The translations under genes and the position numbers were made by a program. The notes beneath the pieces were generated by a model. That model saw only the letters and a list, made by a program, of their open reading frames with translations, searched no databases and was not told where the DNA came from. 64,000 nt of DNA from Paraperlucidibaca baekdonensis (GTDB lineage: Bacteria > Pseudomonadota > Gammaproteobacteria > Pseudomonadales > Moraxellaceae), in assembly GCF_003387535.1 (NCBI RefSeq), contig NZ_QUNR01000001.1, forward strand, positions 620,001-684,000, read 5' to 3'. Below are positions 1 to 12,306 of the stretch, piece after piece; positions within the stretch are counted from its first letter, which is position 1, and each line of letters begins with the position of its first letter.

Positions 1-445
1 GCACATCGAAGTAAGCACTCGCCACGCCTAAAAATAAATCCTGCGTACGATTGTCGGCCTCGGCTTCTTGCTGCGAGCGTTGCGCACTAATGGCCTTGTA
101 CTGATACCACGCATCCCAATGAAACAAAGGCTGTGTGAGACGTGCGCCCCAGGTGGTTTGGTTGTATTCGAGCTTGCCCGGCACGCTGGTTTGGCTGTTT
201 AAGTTGAGCTCGCTATAGCTGGCCTCTGCGCCTAAGTGCGGCAGTAAAGCCGAGCGCGCAATAATCGTGGACTGGCCCGCCGCCAAGCGCTGCGCCCGCA
301 CCGCCGCTAGGTTTGGGTCATTGACCGCGGCCAGCCGGATGGCACCCAACAAGTCGAGGGCCTGTGCCGGCATAGCAAAACAGGCCGCCACAGACAGCAA
401 GGTAAGGCGCAGCAGATGTGACGGGCGGTGCGAGAAATGGCGCAT
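1..445 (-). CDS. tolC: TolC-like outer membrane efflux protein (N-terminal part, runs off the window)
   Basis: Reading the minus strand from an ATG at 445 gives 148 codons with no stop before the window edge. The N-terminus is a signal peptide (basic start, hydrophobic LLRLTLLSVAACFAM, cleavage near AQA). It is followed by the typical start of TolC-family exit ducts: DLLGAIRLAAVNDPNLAAVRAQ, then a run on 'ARSALLPHLGAEASYS' and 'RLTQPLFHWDAW'. Members form the outer-membrane channel for tripartite efflux pumps and type I secretion. The divergent position next to thiC matches Pseudomonas order, which supports tolC itself rather than another efflux paralogue. The C-terminal coiled coils are outside the window. 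Confidence 0.85.
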   Translation of the reverse strand, partial: MRHFSHRPSHLLRLTLLSVAACFAMPAQALDLLGAIRLAAVNDPNLAAVRAQRLAAGQSTIIARSALLPHLGAEASYSELNLNSQTSVPGKLEYNQTTWGARLTQPLFHWDAWYQYKAISAQRSQQEAEADNRTQDLFLGVASAYFDV

Positions 446-557
446 GGCAGTAGCTCAAAAAAATACCAACGAAGCCTAAGCTGCAGCTGCTGAAGGCGCA
501 AGTCATTGGCGGTGATGCGTTCGCGCCAGATAAGGCCCATGTTGGCCATGCGTCGTG

Positions 558-2535
<1,978 letters not shown>

Positions 2536-2536
<1 letters not shown>

Positions 2537-3129
2537 TGGACACCGTCGAGATTCTTCAGCGCGACACGGTCTATCAAGGCTTTTATCGCCTCGATAAAGT
2601 GCGCCTGAAGCATCGCCAATTCGACGGCTCCATGGGCCCTGAGATCAGCCGCGAGCTGTTTGTTCGGCCACCGGCGGTGGGTGTCTTGGTCATCGACCCT
2701 AACACCAGCGATCTGCTACTCATTGAGCAGTTTCGTGTGGGTGCCATGGCCGACAAATATCCCTGGCAAATCGAAGTGGTGGCGGGGCTGATTGAGCCCG
2801 GCGAGTCGCTCGAAGCCGTGGCCATCCGCGAGACCTTGGAAGAGGCCGGCGTGGTGATTGCCGAGCTGGAAAAAGTCTTTGAGTTCATGCCCAGTGCCGG
2901 CGGTTCCGACGAGCGCTTCACCTTGTTCGTCGCGCCGGCGGATTTATCGCGCGCCGGTGGCGTGCACGGGGTCGCTGCTGAGGGCGAAGACATTCGCGTC
3001 ACCGTGGTGAGTCTGAATCAGGCCCAGCAATGGCTGGCGCAAGGTCGCATCAACAATGCGCCGTGCATGCTGGCGGTGCAGTGGTACGCCGCCCACCGCG
3101 AGCGCCTGAAAAAGAAGTGGGGTAAATAA
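2536..3129 (+). CDS. nudF: ADP-ribose pyrophosphatase NudF (Nudix hydrolase)
   Basis: The ATG lies in the TAATG overlap with thiC, behind a strong AAGGAGGTC ribosome-binding site, giving 197 residues. The Nudix box G-x5-E-x7-REUxEExGU is complete at residues 84-106 (GLIEPGE...RETLEEAGV). NudF enzymes hydrolyse ADP-ribose to AMP and ribose 5-phosphate and so limit free ADP-ribose. A longer in-frame reading upstream overlaps thiC and is not credible. The nudF-yqiB pair followed by parE matches gammaproteobacterial order. Confidence 0.93.
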
Positions 3130-3134
3130 CCCCC

Positions 3135-5560
<2,426 letters not shown>

Positions 5561-5570
5561 TGCGCAGTCA

Positions 5571-5589
5571 TGTACATTTTAAATGTACA
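5571..5589. promoter_or_regulatory. perfect inverted repeat, probable operator of the Phd/PIN toxin-antitoxin pair
   Basis: TGTACATTT at 5571-5579 and AAATGTACA at 5581-5589 are perfect 9-base arms around one central base. The site lies 26 bases upstream of the antitoxin start, where Phd/YefM antitoxins and their toxin complexes usually bind to repress their own operon. Binding is inferred from position and symmetry only. Confidence 0.55.
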
Positions 5590-5615
5590 GTTGGCAATTC
5601 GCGTAGAGGTGGTCT

Positions 5616-5855
5616 ATGCATACAGTGACGGCAACAGAATTTCGCCAAAACCTGTTTCACTATTTAGCTGAGGTTGAGCACGGAGGCTGTGTGCATATTC
5701 AAATTCGTGGGCGCGTGGTGGCGCGTCTGGAGCCGGTGGTCGATGCCGCTGAGGCCGCGCGTGAGCGTCTGCATGCTATCGCGAGCGAGATTATTGTCGG
5801 CGATGTGTTGAACTCAGCCAATGATGACTGGACGGGCGATGCTGAGCATTTGTGA
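5616..5855 (+). CDS. type II antitoxin, Phd/YefM family
   Basis: A 79-residue protein with the Phd/YefM start (TATEFRQNLFHYLAEVEHGG) and the RGRVVARLEP strand typical of the DNA-binding fold. The C-terminal tail (about residues 50-79, DWTGDAEHL) would wrap the toxin. It is followed by an overlapping PIN-domain toxin, and the palindrome upstream fits autoregulation. The ribosome-binding site AGAGGTGG precedes the ATG. Phd-type antitoxins paired with PIN toxins of the 'DTHxLIWW' subgroup are a known combination. Confidence 0.88.
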   Translation: MHTVTATEFRQNLFHYLAEVEHGGCVHIQIRGRVVARLEPVVDAAEAARERLHAIASEIIVGDVLNSANDDWTGDAEHL

Positions 5856-6234
5856 CACCCATATGCTGATTTGGTGGTCGGTGGACTCGCCCAAGCTCAG
5901 TGCGCGTGCGCGCGAGGCGATGGAGAAGGCGAGTGCCGCGGGCGAGTTGGTCATTGCCGACATCACGCTATGGGAAGTGGCCATGCTCACCGCGCGCGGG
6001 CGCCTGCAGTTGCCGGTGGCGGCGAGTGTCTATATGGCGGATCTTTTGGCGGCTTTGCGGCTCACGGTATTGCCCATTACGCCGGCGATTGCTGAGGCCT
6101 CGCAAGCGACGGATATTAAACAGGGCGATCCGGCCGACCGCCTGATTGCCGCCACGGCGCGAGTGCATCAGGCGCAATTACTCAGCGCCGATGCGCAGTT
6201 TCGTGAGCTTGCCGACCTCGCGGTGGTGTACTAA
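5839..6234 (+). CDS. type II toxin, PIN-domain VapC family
   Basis: From the ATG at 5839 the protein has 131 residues. PIN-domain acidic residues are visible: the first Asp in ICDTHMLIWW, the Glu in ITLWEVAML, and the Asp pair in GDPADRLIAATA, followed by LLSADAQF. PIN toxins are Mg2+-dependent ribonucleases that cut tRNA or rRNA. The start lies inside the antitoxin gene (17-base overlap), as expected for coupled expression. An in-frame ATG at 5824 is possible but adds only five residues. The target RNA cannot be told from sequence. Confidence 0.88.
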   Translation: MLSICDTHMLIWWSVDSPKLSARAREAMEKASAAGELVIADITLWEVAMLTARGRLQLPVAASVYMADLLAALRLTVLPITPAIAEASQATDIKQGDPADRLIAATARVHQAQLLSADAQFRELADLAVVY

Positions 6235-6281
6235 TGGCGCAGTGCTTGCGCACCAACAGACAACAACAACGGATTTGATGA

Positions 6282-8519
6282 ATGACCGATGAGCTGATGC
6301 TGCCGAGCGACGGCACCGAACTCGTGCCCATGCGCACCTACACCGAGCAGGCTTATCTGAACTACTCGATGTATGTCATTAAAGACCGCGCGCTGCCGCA
6401 TATCGGCGATGGCTTGAAGCCGGTGCAGCGCCGCATTGTCTATGCCATGAGTGAGCTCGGCCTGAAAAACACCGCCAAGCATAAAAAGTCTGCGCGCACG
6501 GTCGGTGATGTACTCGGCAAATACCATCCGCACGGTGACTCGGCCTGCTACGAGGCCATGGTTTTGATGGCGCAACCGTTTAGCTACCGTTACCCCTTAG
6601 TCGATGGCCAAGGCAACTGGGGTTCGCCGGATGACCCGAAATCTTTCGCCGCCATGCGCTACACCGAGGCCAAGCTTTCGCCCTACGCCGACACGCTGCT
6701 CGCCGAGCTCGAGCAGGGCACGGTGGATTGGCAGCCTAATTTCGATGGCTCGCTCGATGAGCCCTGCGTATTGCCCGCGCGCCTGCCGAATTTATTGCTC
6801 AATGGCACCACCGGCATCGCGGTCGGCATGGCCACCGATATCCCCGCGCACAACCTGCGCGAGATCGCGCAAGCCACCATCGCGCTGCTCAATGATCCCG
6901 GCCTGTCGCTCGATGACCTCTGCGAGTTCGTGCAGGGGCCAGACCTGGCCACCGCCGCTGAGATCATCACGCCGCGCCATGAGCTGGTGCAGATGTATGC
7001 CAGCGGTCGCGGCGGCTTCAAAATGCGCGCGGTCTATGAGATCGACGATGGCGATATCATCATCACGGCATTGCCGCATCAGGTCTCGGGCGCGAAAATC
7101 CTCACGCAAATTGCCGATCAAATGCAGGCGAAAAAACTGCCGTGGGTGGCTGATCTGCGCGATGAATCCGATCACGAAAATCCCACACGCTTAGTCGTGG
7201 TGCCGCGCTCCAACCGAGTCGATGTTGAGCAGCTCATGGGGCATTTATTTGCCACCACCGAGCTTGAGACTAGCTATCGCGTCAATATGAATGTCATTGG
7301 TCTCGATGGCCGCCCGTGCGTCATGGGTTTGCGTGAGATGCTCAGCGAGTGGCTGGAGTTCCGCACGCTGACCGTGCGCCGACGCTTGCAGCATCGCCTC
7401 GATAAAGTCTTGGCGCGTCTGCACATCCTCGATGGCTTACTCATCGCCTTCTTAAATATCGACGAAGTCATTCGCATCATCCGCTATGAGGAAGAGCCGA
7501 AGGCGGAGCTGATGCTGCGTTTTGGTCTCAGCGATATGCAGGCCGAGGCCATCTTGGAGTTGAAGCTGCGGCATTTGGCCAAGCTCGAAGAGATGCGCAT
7601 TAAAGGCGAGCAAGATGAGCTCGCCAAAGAGCGCGATCAGCTGCAAAAAACCTTGGGCTCGCACTTGCTGCTAAAGCGATTGATCATCAAAGAAATCGAG
7701 GCCGATGCCGCCAAATATGGCGACACAAGGCGCTCGCCGTTGGTGGAGCGCCGCGAATCCGAAGCCTTAAAAGAAAGTGATTTAACGCCCGCCGAGCCCG
7801 TTACCGTGGTGCTTTCTGATAAAGGCTGGGTGCGCGCGGCCAAGGGTCACGATGTTGATGGCAATGCACTCAGCTACAAAGCCGGCGATGGCTATTTGGC
7901 GCAAGCGGCGGGCAAGTCCAATCAGCAGGCTATTTTCATGGATAGTACCGGGCGCAGTTATTCGTTGCTGGCCAATACCCTGCCCAGTGCGCGCGGGCAG
8001 GGCGAGCCGCTGACCACTAAGCTCAACCCACCCGCGGGCGCACGCTTTGTCTGCGTCATCATGGGCGACACCGCGCAGCGTGTGTTGCTCAGCAGCAGCG
8101 GCGGTTACGGCTTTATTGGCACACTCGCCGACATGGAAGCCGGCAATCGCAATGGCAAAGCCTTGCTGACCTTACCCGCCGGCTCCGAGGTGGTGGCGCC
8201 AGTACTGCTTAAAGGTAGCGACAAAGATCAGCTCGCGGTGCTTAGCACGGGCGGGCGCTTATTGGTCTTCCCGATTGCCGATTTGCCGCGACTGGCCAAA
8301 GGTAAAGGTAATAAGCTGATGAATTTAAGCGCCAGTGAGGGCGAGAAAATCGTACAAGTCTTGCCGATTGCCGAGGGCCAAAAACTCACCGTTATTGCCG
8401 GTGCACGACACGTCACGCTCAATGACAAAGACCTCGGGCATTACGTGGGTGAGCGCGGCCGGCGCGGCCAGAAATTGCCGCGTGGTTTCCAAAAAGTCGA
8501 TGGTCTGCGGGTGGAGTAA
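6282..8519 (+). CDS. parC: DNA topoisomerase IV subunit A
   Basis: A 745-residue breakage-reunion subunit. The active-site region [10 protein letters not shown] places the catalytic tyrosine at residue 127. The quinolone-determining segment [16 protein letters not shown] keeps the serine (residue 87) and glutamate (residue 91) of susceptible enzymes. The C-terminal part from about residue 500 is a short beta-pinwheel, as in ParC and unlike the longer GyrA. It acts with ParE to unlink chromosomes before division. serB follows three bases later. Confidence 0.97.
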   Translation: MTDELMLPSDGTELVPMRTYTEQAYLNYSMYVIKDRALPHIGDGLKPVQRRIVYAMSELGLKNTAKHKKSARTVGDVLGKYHPHGDSACYEAMVLMAQPFSYRYPLVDGQGNWGSPDDPKSFAAMRYTEAKLSPYADTLLAELEQGTVDWQPNFDGSLDEPCVLPARLPNLLLNGTTGIAVGMATDIPAHNLREIAQATIALLNDPGLSLDDLCEFVQGPDLATAAEIITPRHELVQMYASGRGGFKMRAVYEIDDGDIIITALPHQVSGAKILTQIADQMQAKKLPWVADLRDESDHENPTRLVVVPRSNRVDVEQLMGHLFATTELETSYRVNMNVIGLDGRPCVMGLREMLSEWLEFRTLTVRRRLQHRLDKVLARLHILDGLLIAFLNIDEVIRIIRYEEEPKAELMLRFGLSDMQAEAILELKLRHLAKLEEMRIKGEQDELAKERDQLQKTLGSHLLLKRLIIKEIEADAAKYGDTRRSPLVERRESEALKESDLTPAEPVTVVLSDKGWVRAAKGHDVDGNALSYKAGDGYLAQAAGKSNQQAIFMDSTGRSYSLLANTLPSARGQGEPLTTKLNPPAGARFVCVIMGDTAQRVLLSSSGGYGFIGTLADMEAGNRNGKALLTLPAGSEVVAPVLLKGSDKDQLAVLSTGGRLLVFPIADLPRLAKGKGNKLMNLSASEGEKIVQVLPIAEGQKLTVIAGARHVTLNDKDLGHYVGERGRRGQKLPRGFQKVDGLRVE

Positions 8520-8522
8520 GCA

Positions 8523-9746
8523 ATGCGTGAAATTTTACTAGTCTCCATTGCCGGTCCCGATCGACCCGGCATCAGCGCAGTGCTCACGCGTGCCTTGGCC
8601 GCACATAAAGTCAATGTGCTCGATGTTAGTCAGGCGGTTATCCACGACCAGCTCACGCTAGGGCTGGTGATTGAAACCGGCGGCGAGCAAGACTCGGCGA
8701 TACTCATGCGCGCAGTGCTCTTTGAGGCGCATGCCTTGGGGCTGCAAGCGCGTTTCACGCCGATCAGTGCCGACAGCTATCACCAGTGGGTCTCCGGGCA
8801 CGGCAAGGCGCGCTATATCCTCACCGTGCTGGCACGCAAAGTCACCGCCGAACACTTAGCGGCCATGACCAAACTCATTGCCGAGCAAGGCTTAAACATC
8901 GATGGCCTGCAGCGTCTTTCAGGCCGTGTCGCGCTCGAAGGCGAGGGCGGCAGTGCGCACGCCAAGGCCTGCGTGGAGTTCTCGGTGCGCGGCGAGCCAT
9001 CCTCGCCCGATGCCTTGCGCGCCGAACTGCTGCGGCTGGCCGGCGAGCACGGCATCGACATCGCCTTCCAAAAAGACAATGCCTTCCGACGCAACCGCCG
9101 GCTCGTGTGTTTCGACATGGACTCCACGCTTATTGAGCATGAAGTCATCGATGAGCTCGCCAAAGCCGCGGGCGTCGGCGAGCAGGTTGCCGCGATCACC
9201 GAGCGCGCCATGCTCGGTGAGCTCGATTTCACGCAGAGCTTTGAGGCGCGCGTAGCGCTCTTAAAGGGCCTCGATGCTACCGTGCTAGAGTCTATCGCGC
9301 AGTCGCTGAAACTCACCGAAGGCGCTGAGCACCTCATGCTCACGCTAAAAGCCCTAGGCTATAAAACCGCCATTCTCTCGGGCGGCTTTAACTATTTTGG
9401 CGAATACCTGCAGCGCAAACTCGGCATCGATTATGTCTATGCCAACCAGCTCGAAATCGAGCACGGCCAAGTCACCGGCCGTGTCACGGGGCAAGTCGTC
9501 GATGGCAATCGCAAGGCCGACCTACTGCGCATGATTGCCAAGAAGGAGGGCGTGAACCTCGAGCAGGTCATTGCCGTGGGCGATGGTGCCAACGACCTGC
9601 CCATGCTCAGCATCGCCGGCCTCGGCATCGCCTTCCGCGCCAAACCGCTGGTGCGCGCCAACGCCAAACAGGCCATCTCCACGCTCGGCCTCGATGGCAT
9701 CTTGTATTTGCTCGGCGTCCGCGATCGGGATTTGGACGAGGCCTAA
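8523..9746 (+). CDS. serB: phosphoserine phosphatase with N-terminal ACT domains
   Basis: A 407-residue enzyme for the last step of serine synthesis, O-phosphoserine to L-serine. The first half looks like two ACT-type regulatory domains (VSIAGPDRPGISAVLTRAL at the start; AEQGLNIDGLQRLSG around residues 120-135). The HAD phosphatase domain starts at FDMDSTLIEHEV, with the nucleophile Asp198 and the acid/base Asp200. Later HAD motifs are ILSGGFNYF and VGDGANDLPML. The long two-ACT form is typical of Pseudomonas-like bacteria. It starts three bases after parC, so it may share its transcript. Confidence 0.95.
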   Translation: MREILLVSIAGPDRPGISAVLTRALAAHKVNVLDVSQAVIHDQLTLGLVIETGGEQDSAILMRAVLFEAHALGLQARFTPISADSYHQWVSGHGKARYILTVLARKVTAEHLAAMTKLIAEQGLNIDGLQRLSGRVALEGEGGSAHAKACVEFSVRGEPSSPDALRAELLRLAGEHGIDIAFQKDNAFRRNRRLVCFDMDSTLIEHEVIDELAKAAGVGEQVAAITERAMLGELDFTQSFEARVALLKGLDATVLESIAQSLKLTEGAEHLMLTLKALGYKTAILSGGFNYFGEYLQRKLGIDYVYANQLEIEHGQVTGRVTGQVVDGNRKADLLRMIAKKEGVNLEQVIAVGDGANDLPMLSIAGLGIAFRAKPLVRANAKQAISTLGLDGILYLLGVRDRDLDEA

Positions 9747-9760
9747 GTTGCTTCCAGCGA

Positions 9761-9789
9761 TTGCAGTTAGGCCACAAAGTCGCTATAAA
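9761..9789 (+). promoter_or_regulatory. possible sigma-70 promoter for the first lipoprotein gene
   Basis: TTGCAG at 9761-9766 and TATAAA at 9784-9789 have the ideal 17-base spacing and lie 33 bases before the lipoprotein start. The -10 box is near consensus but the -35 box is weak. Confidence 0.4.
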
Positions 9790-9821
9790 ACACAACATAA
9801 TAACAACATGGTTTCTTACTC

Positions 9822-11237
9822 ATGCGCCTACTCTCAACTCCCCTTAGAACCTCGCTGACCGCATTATCTGTTGCGTGTTTGCTTTCTGCCTGTGGCGGCA
9901 GCGATAGCGGCAGCTTCGGATTTAATGACTCACAAGCCGACACACGCAACACCACAAGTGGTCGCGTGATTGATGGCTACGTTAGCGGCGCCACGGTGTG
10001 CTTCGATGCCAACGCCAACGCTATTTGTAACCTCAACGAAATTCAAACACTTAGCGCGCTAGACGGCTCATACACCTTACCCATGAGCGGTGACGGAAAA
10101 GTATTGGCTACTGGTGGCACAAACACCGACACCATGTCACCGAATGAGCTAATTTTATTAGCGCCCAATACCTTAGCGGCGAACTCTAGCAATACTCGCC
10201 AAATTACCCCGTTAACCACGCTCGCTAGTATTGGAGATAATCCGCAAGACGCCGTGGCGTTGGCAAGTTTTGTTAAGCAAGGTTTTGGTTTAGCCAACGG
10301 CTTTGATTTATTTCGTGATGACCCCATTGCTGGTGCCAATGCTAGCTCTGCCACTGCCGATCAGCGCTCAGCCGCTTTAAATGTGCATCGTGCTGGTGTG
10401 CAAGTGGCGAATACCGTGCTCACTAGCATGGCGCTCGATAATGACAAGTCCGCTGCCGGCCAAGCGAAAAAATTCAACACGATTTTGGCTTTAATCACCG
10501 CACAGATGAGCGCAAATCAACCAGCGAATTTGGCTGACGAAATGCAAGTGCGTAACGTCTTAACTTCGGGCAGTAACGTTGCACCCAGCGCGGCGCAAAT
10601 TACGCGATTGGCAAGCGCAAACCGAGCGGTGCAAATGGCGGCTAGTACTTCGGCCATCGGCATGGAGCAAAACAGCTATCTCAATGCGTTAGCCACTAAT
10701 CCCAACCCCATGGATCCCAGCAACCCCGGTGATGGTAACGGTGATGGCGATAACGGCGGCGGCACAACGCCTCCCGACAATGGCGATATGGGTGGCTTCG
10801 ATCCAGCGGACTTCTTAAGCCCAACCGTGCTCTGCAATATCCCAGTGTTAGGTGAGATCTTAGTCGAGCAGGTCTTAGCCACATTATTTGGGCCACTGCC
10901 GCTACCCATCCCTGGTTTTGATAACTTAGTGTGCCCAGAGGCCGGTGATGGTGGCTTTGAGTTCCCAAGCATTCCTGGTCTGCCGGGTTTACCCGGCATG
11001 GGTGATGCCGGCGCTGGCGGCGACTCACCCCTGCCAAGCTTCCCCGGTCTGCCAGCGGGCGATGGTGGGGCATTACTCTCGGTACTGACTGACCCACTGA
11101 GCAGTGGTCTGTGCTTGGTGCCAGTGTTGGGTTCGGGACTTCTTGATGCGCTGAGCATGATTCCCAGCAATCCGCTTTTGGCGTTTGTGCCTTGCCCTGA
11201 AGCCGAAGGTGGCTTTGAGTTCCCAGGCTTTGGTTGA
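9822..11237 (+). CDS. secreted lipoprotein with Ca-loop-like N-terminal domain and duplicated C-terminal module
   Basis: A 471-residue predicted lipoprotein whose lipobox LLSAC puts the acylated cysteine at residue 24. Residues about 45-140 resemble an extracellular beta domain with a degenerate Ca-binding loop (GYVSGATVCFDANANAICN) and an ITPLTTLAS helix start. Residues about 280-330 are a Gly/Asn/Asp/Pro linker. The C-terminus holds two related ~45-residue modules, each with two Cys, a PVLG motif and CPEAxGGFEFP, joined by Gly-Pro-Leu-rich sequence (PGLPGLPG). Codon use is visibly more A+T-rich than its neighbours. I know no function. The nearby LysR gene and second lipoprotein suggest a shared locus. 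Confidence 0.75.
   Translation: MRLLSTPLRTSLTALSVACLLSACGGSDSGSFGFNDSQADTRNTTSGRVIDGYVSGATVCFDANANAICNLNEIQTLSALDGSYTLPMSGDGKVLATGGTNTDTMSPNELILLAPNTLAANSSNTRQITPLTTLASIGDNPQDAVALASFVKQGFGLANGFDLFRDDPIAGANASSATADQRSAALNVHRAGVQVANTVLTSMALDNDKSAAGQAKKFNTILALITAQMSANQPANLADEMQVRNVLTSGSNVAPSAAQITRLASANRAVQMAASTSAIGMEQNSYLNALATNPNPMDPSNPGDGNGDGDNGGGTTPPDNGDMGGFDPADFLSPTVLCNIPVLGEILVEQVLATLFGPLPLPIPGFDNLVCPEAGDGGFEFPSIPGLPGLPGMGDAGAGGDSPLPSFPGLPAGDGGALLSVLTDPLSSGLCLVPVLGSGLLDALSMIPSNPLLAFVPCPEAEGGFEFPGFG
10830..10979 (+). repeat. C-terminal module copy 1 in the lipoprotein
   Basis: It encodes LC-x2-PVLG, a hydrophobic stretch with proline-leucine steps, then CPEAGDGGFEFP (residues about 337-386). 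It is related to the copy at 11109-11234. The two cysteines per copy could form a disulfide within each module. Confidence 0.6.
11109..11234 (+). repeat. C-terminal module copy 2 in the lipoprotein
   Basis: It encodes LC-x2-PVLG followed by a shorter hydrophobic stretch and CPEAEGGFEFP (from residue 430 to the end). The same ends and cysteines as copy 1 indicate an internal duplication. Confidence 0.6.
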
Positions 11238-11261
11238 TCGCTAAACTAAGCTCCGTTCACG

Positions 11262-11289
11262 AAAAACCACTACCTCGGTAGTGGTTTTT
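11262..11289. terminator. bidirectional rho-independent terminator
   Basis: AAAAACCACTACC (11262-11274) pairs with GGTAGTGGTTTTT (11277-11289). The stem is flanked by A and T runs on both sides, so it can end the lipoprotein transcript on the plus strand and the LysR transcript on the minus strand. The LysR stop codon touches it. Confidence 0.9.
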
Positions 11290-12180
11290 TTATTCCGGCA
11301 AGTTCACCCCGCAGGCGGCCAGAAAGCGTCGCAGCCCGCGCGTGGTGTATTTATTTTTGTGGCGCAACACAAACAGTGAGCGGCGCAAATCTAAAAAGGG
11401 CGTGTCTAAAATCACAATACGCCCGGCATCATGGACCTCTTGTAAGGTCATGCGCGAAGCGCAACCGAGACCAATATTAGCCTCCACTGCGCGACGAATC
11501 GCCTCGGTGTGACTGAGCTCCAGCCGCACATTGAGGCCCACGAGCTTGCCCGCCACCGCGTTATCAAAGACCTCGCGGGTGCCAGAGCCGGGCTCGCGCA
11601 AAATCCATTGCGCCAGTCCTAAATCCTCTGCCGACAATGATGGCTTCTGTGCCAATGGGTGTTCAGGGCTGGCAAATATCACCAGCTCATCATCGACCCA
11701 GGGCAGCACATCGATATCGGGGTCGTGGCAGAAGCCCTCAATAAAGCCAATATCGCAGGTGAACTGCCGCACCGACTCAATGACATGGCGCGTGTTGCCG
11801 ACATCGAGGCTGATTTCTGCCTCAGGATGCAGCTGTAGGTAGTCGCCAATGCGCTGCGGCATGAGATAGTTGCCGACACTCAAGCTCGCACCAATGCGCA
11901 GCCGGCCACTGCCGGGCAAATCGCCTTTGCAAATATCCTCAATTTCACGCACGCGCGCTACGGCCTCGAGCGCTAATGGCAGGAGACGATGACCGAGGTC
12001 GTTGATTTGCAAGCGACGGCCCACGCGGTCGAAGACCTTCTCGCCCAGCTGATTTTCGAGGTCTGAGAGTGCCATGCTGGTCGCACTTTGTGTGAGGTTG
12101 AGCCATTCGGAGGCTCGGGTCACGCTACCTTCGCGGGCAACAGCGGCAAACACATCGAGTTGTTTTAGGGTAATACGCAT
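11290..12180 (-). CDS. LysR family transcriptional regulator, YeiE-like
   Basis: A 296-residue LysR regulator. The N-terminal winged helix-turn-helix is clear (ITLKQLDVFAAVAREGSVTRASEWLNLTQSATSMAL, residues 3-40). A linker helix and the periplasmic-binding-fold effector domain follow, with GRLRIGASLSVGNYLMP, the Ile-Gly-Phe-Ile-Glu-Gly segment and LREPGSGTREVFD. These segments resemble YeiE, a sulfite-responsive member, more than other LysR groups. The ligand here is unknown. The gene sits alone between two terminators, with a lipoprotein gene on each side. Its target could be either of those genes or elsewhere. Confidence 0.9.
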   Translation of the reverse strand: MRITLKQLDVFAAVAREGSVTRASEWLNLTQSATSMALSDLENQLGEKVFDRVGRRLQINDLGHRLLPLALEAVARVREIEDICKGDLPGSGRLRIGASLSVGNYLMPQRIGDYLQLHPEAEISLDVGNTRHVIESVRQFTCDIGFIEGFCHDPDIDVLPWVDDELVIFASPEHPLAQKPSLSAEDLGLAQWILREPGSGTREVFDNAVAGKLVGLNVRLELSHTEAIRRAVEANIGLGCASRMTLQEVHDAGRIVILDTPFLDLRRSLFVLRHKNKYTTRGLRRFLAACGVNLPE

Positions 12181-12238
12181 GAGCGAGCCACTGCTAAAAA
12201 GAGGTCACTAGCTTAGCGTGATCTGTCAGCCAAAAACA

Positions 12239-12266
12239 AAACACCCCGCACGAAGGCGGGGTGTTT
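12239..12266 (-). terminator. rho-independent terminator of the second lipoprotein gene
   Basis: AAACACCCCGC (12239-12249) and GCGGGGTGTTT (12256-12266) form an 11-base stem with a six-base loop. On the minus strand the stem is followed by a T-rich tract (TTGTTTTTGG). It lies 41 bases downstream of the lipoprotein stop and upstream of the LysR start, isolating the two genes. Confidence 0.88.
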
Positions 12267-12306
12267 GTTGTTACTTATCGCGCTAAGGCGAATGGGTCAC
12301 CGAGGC

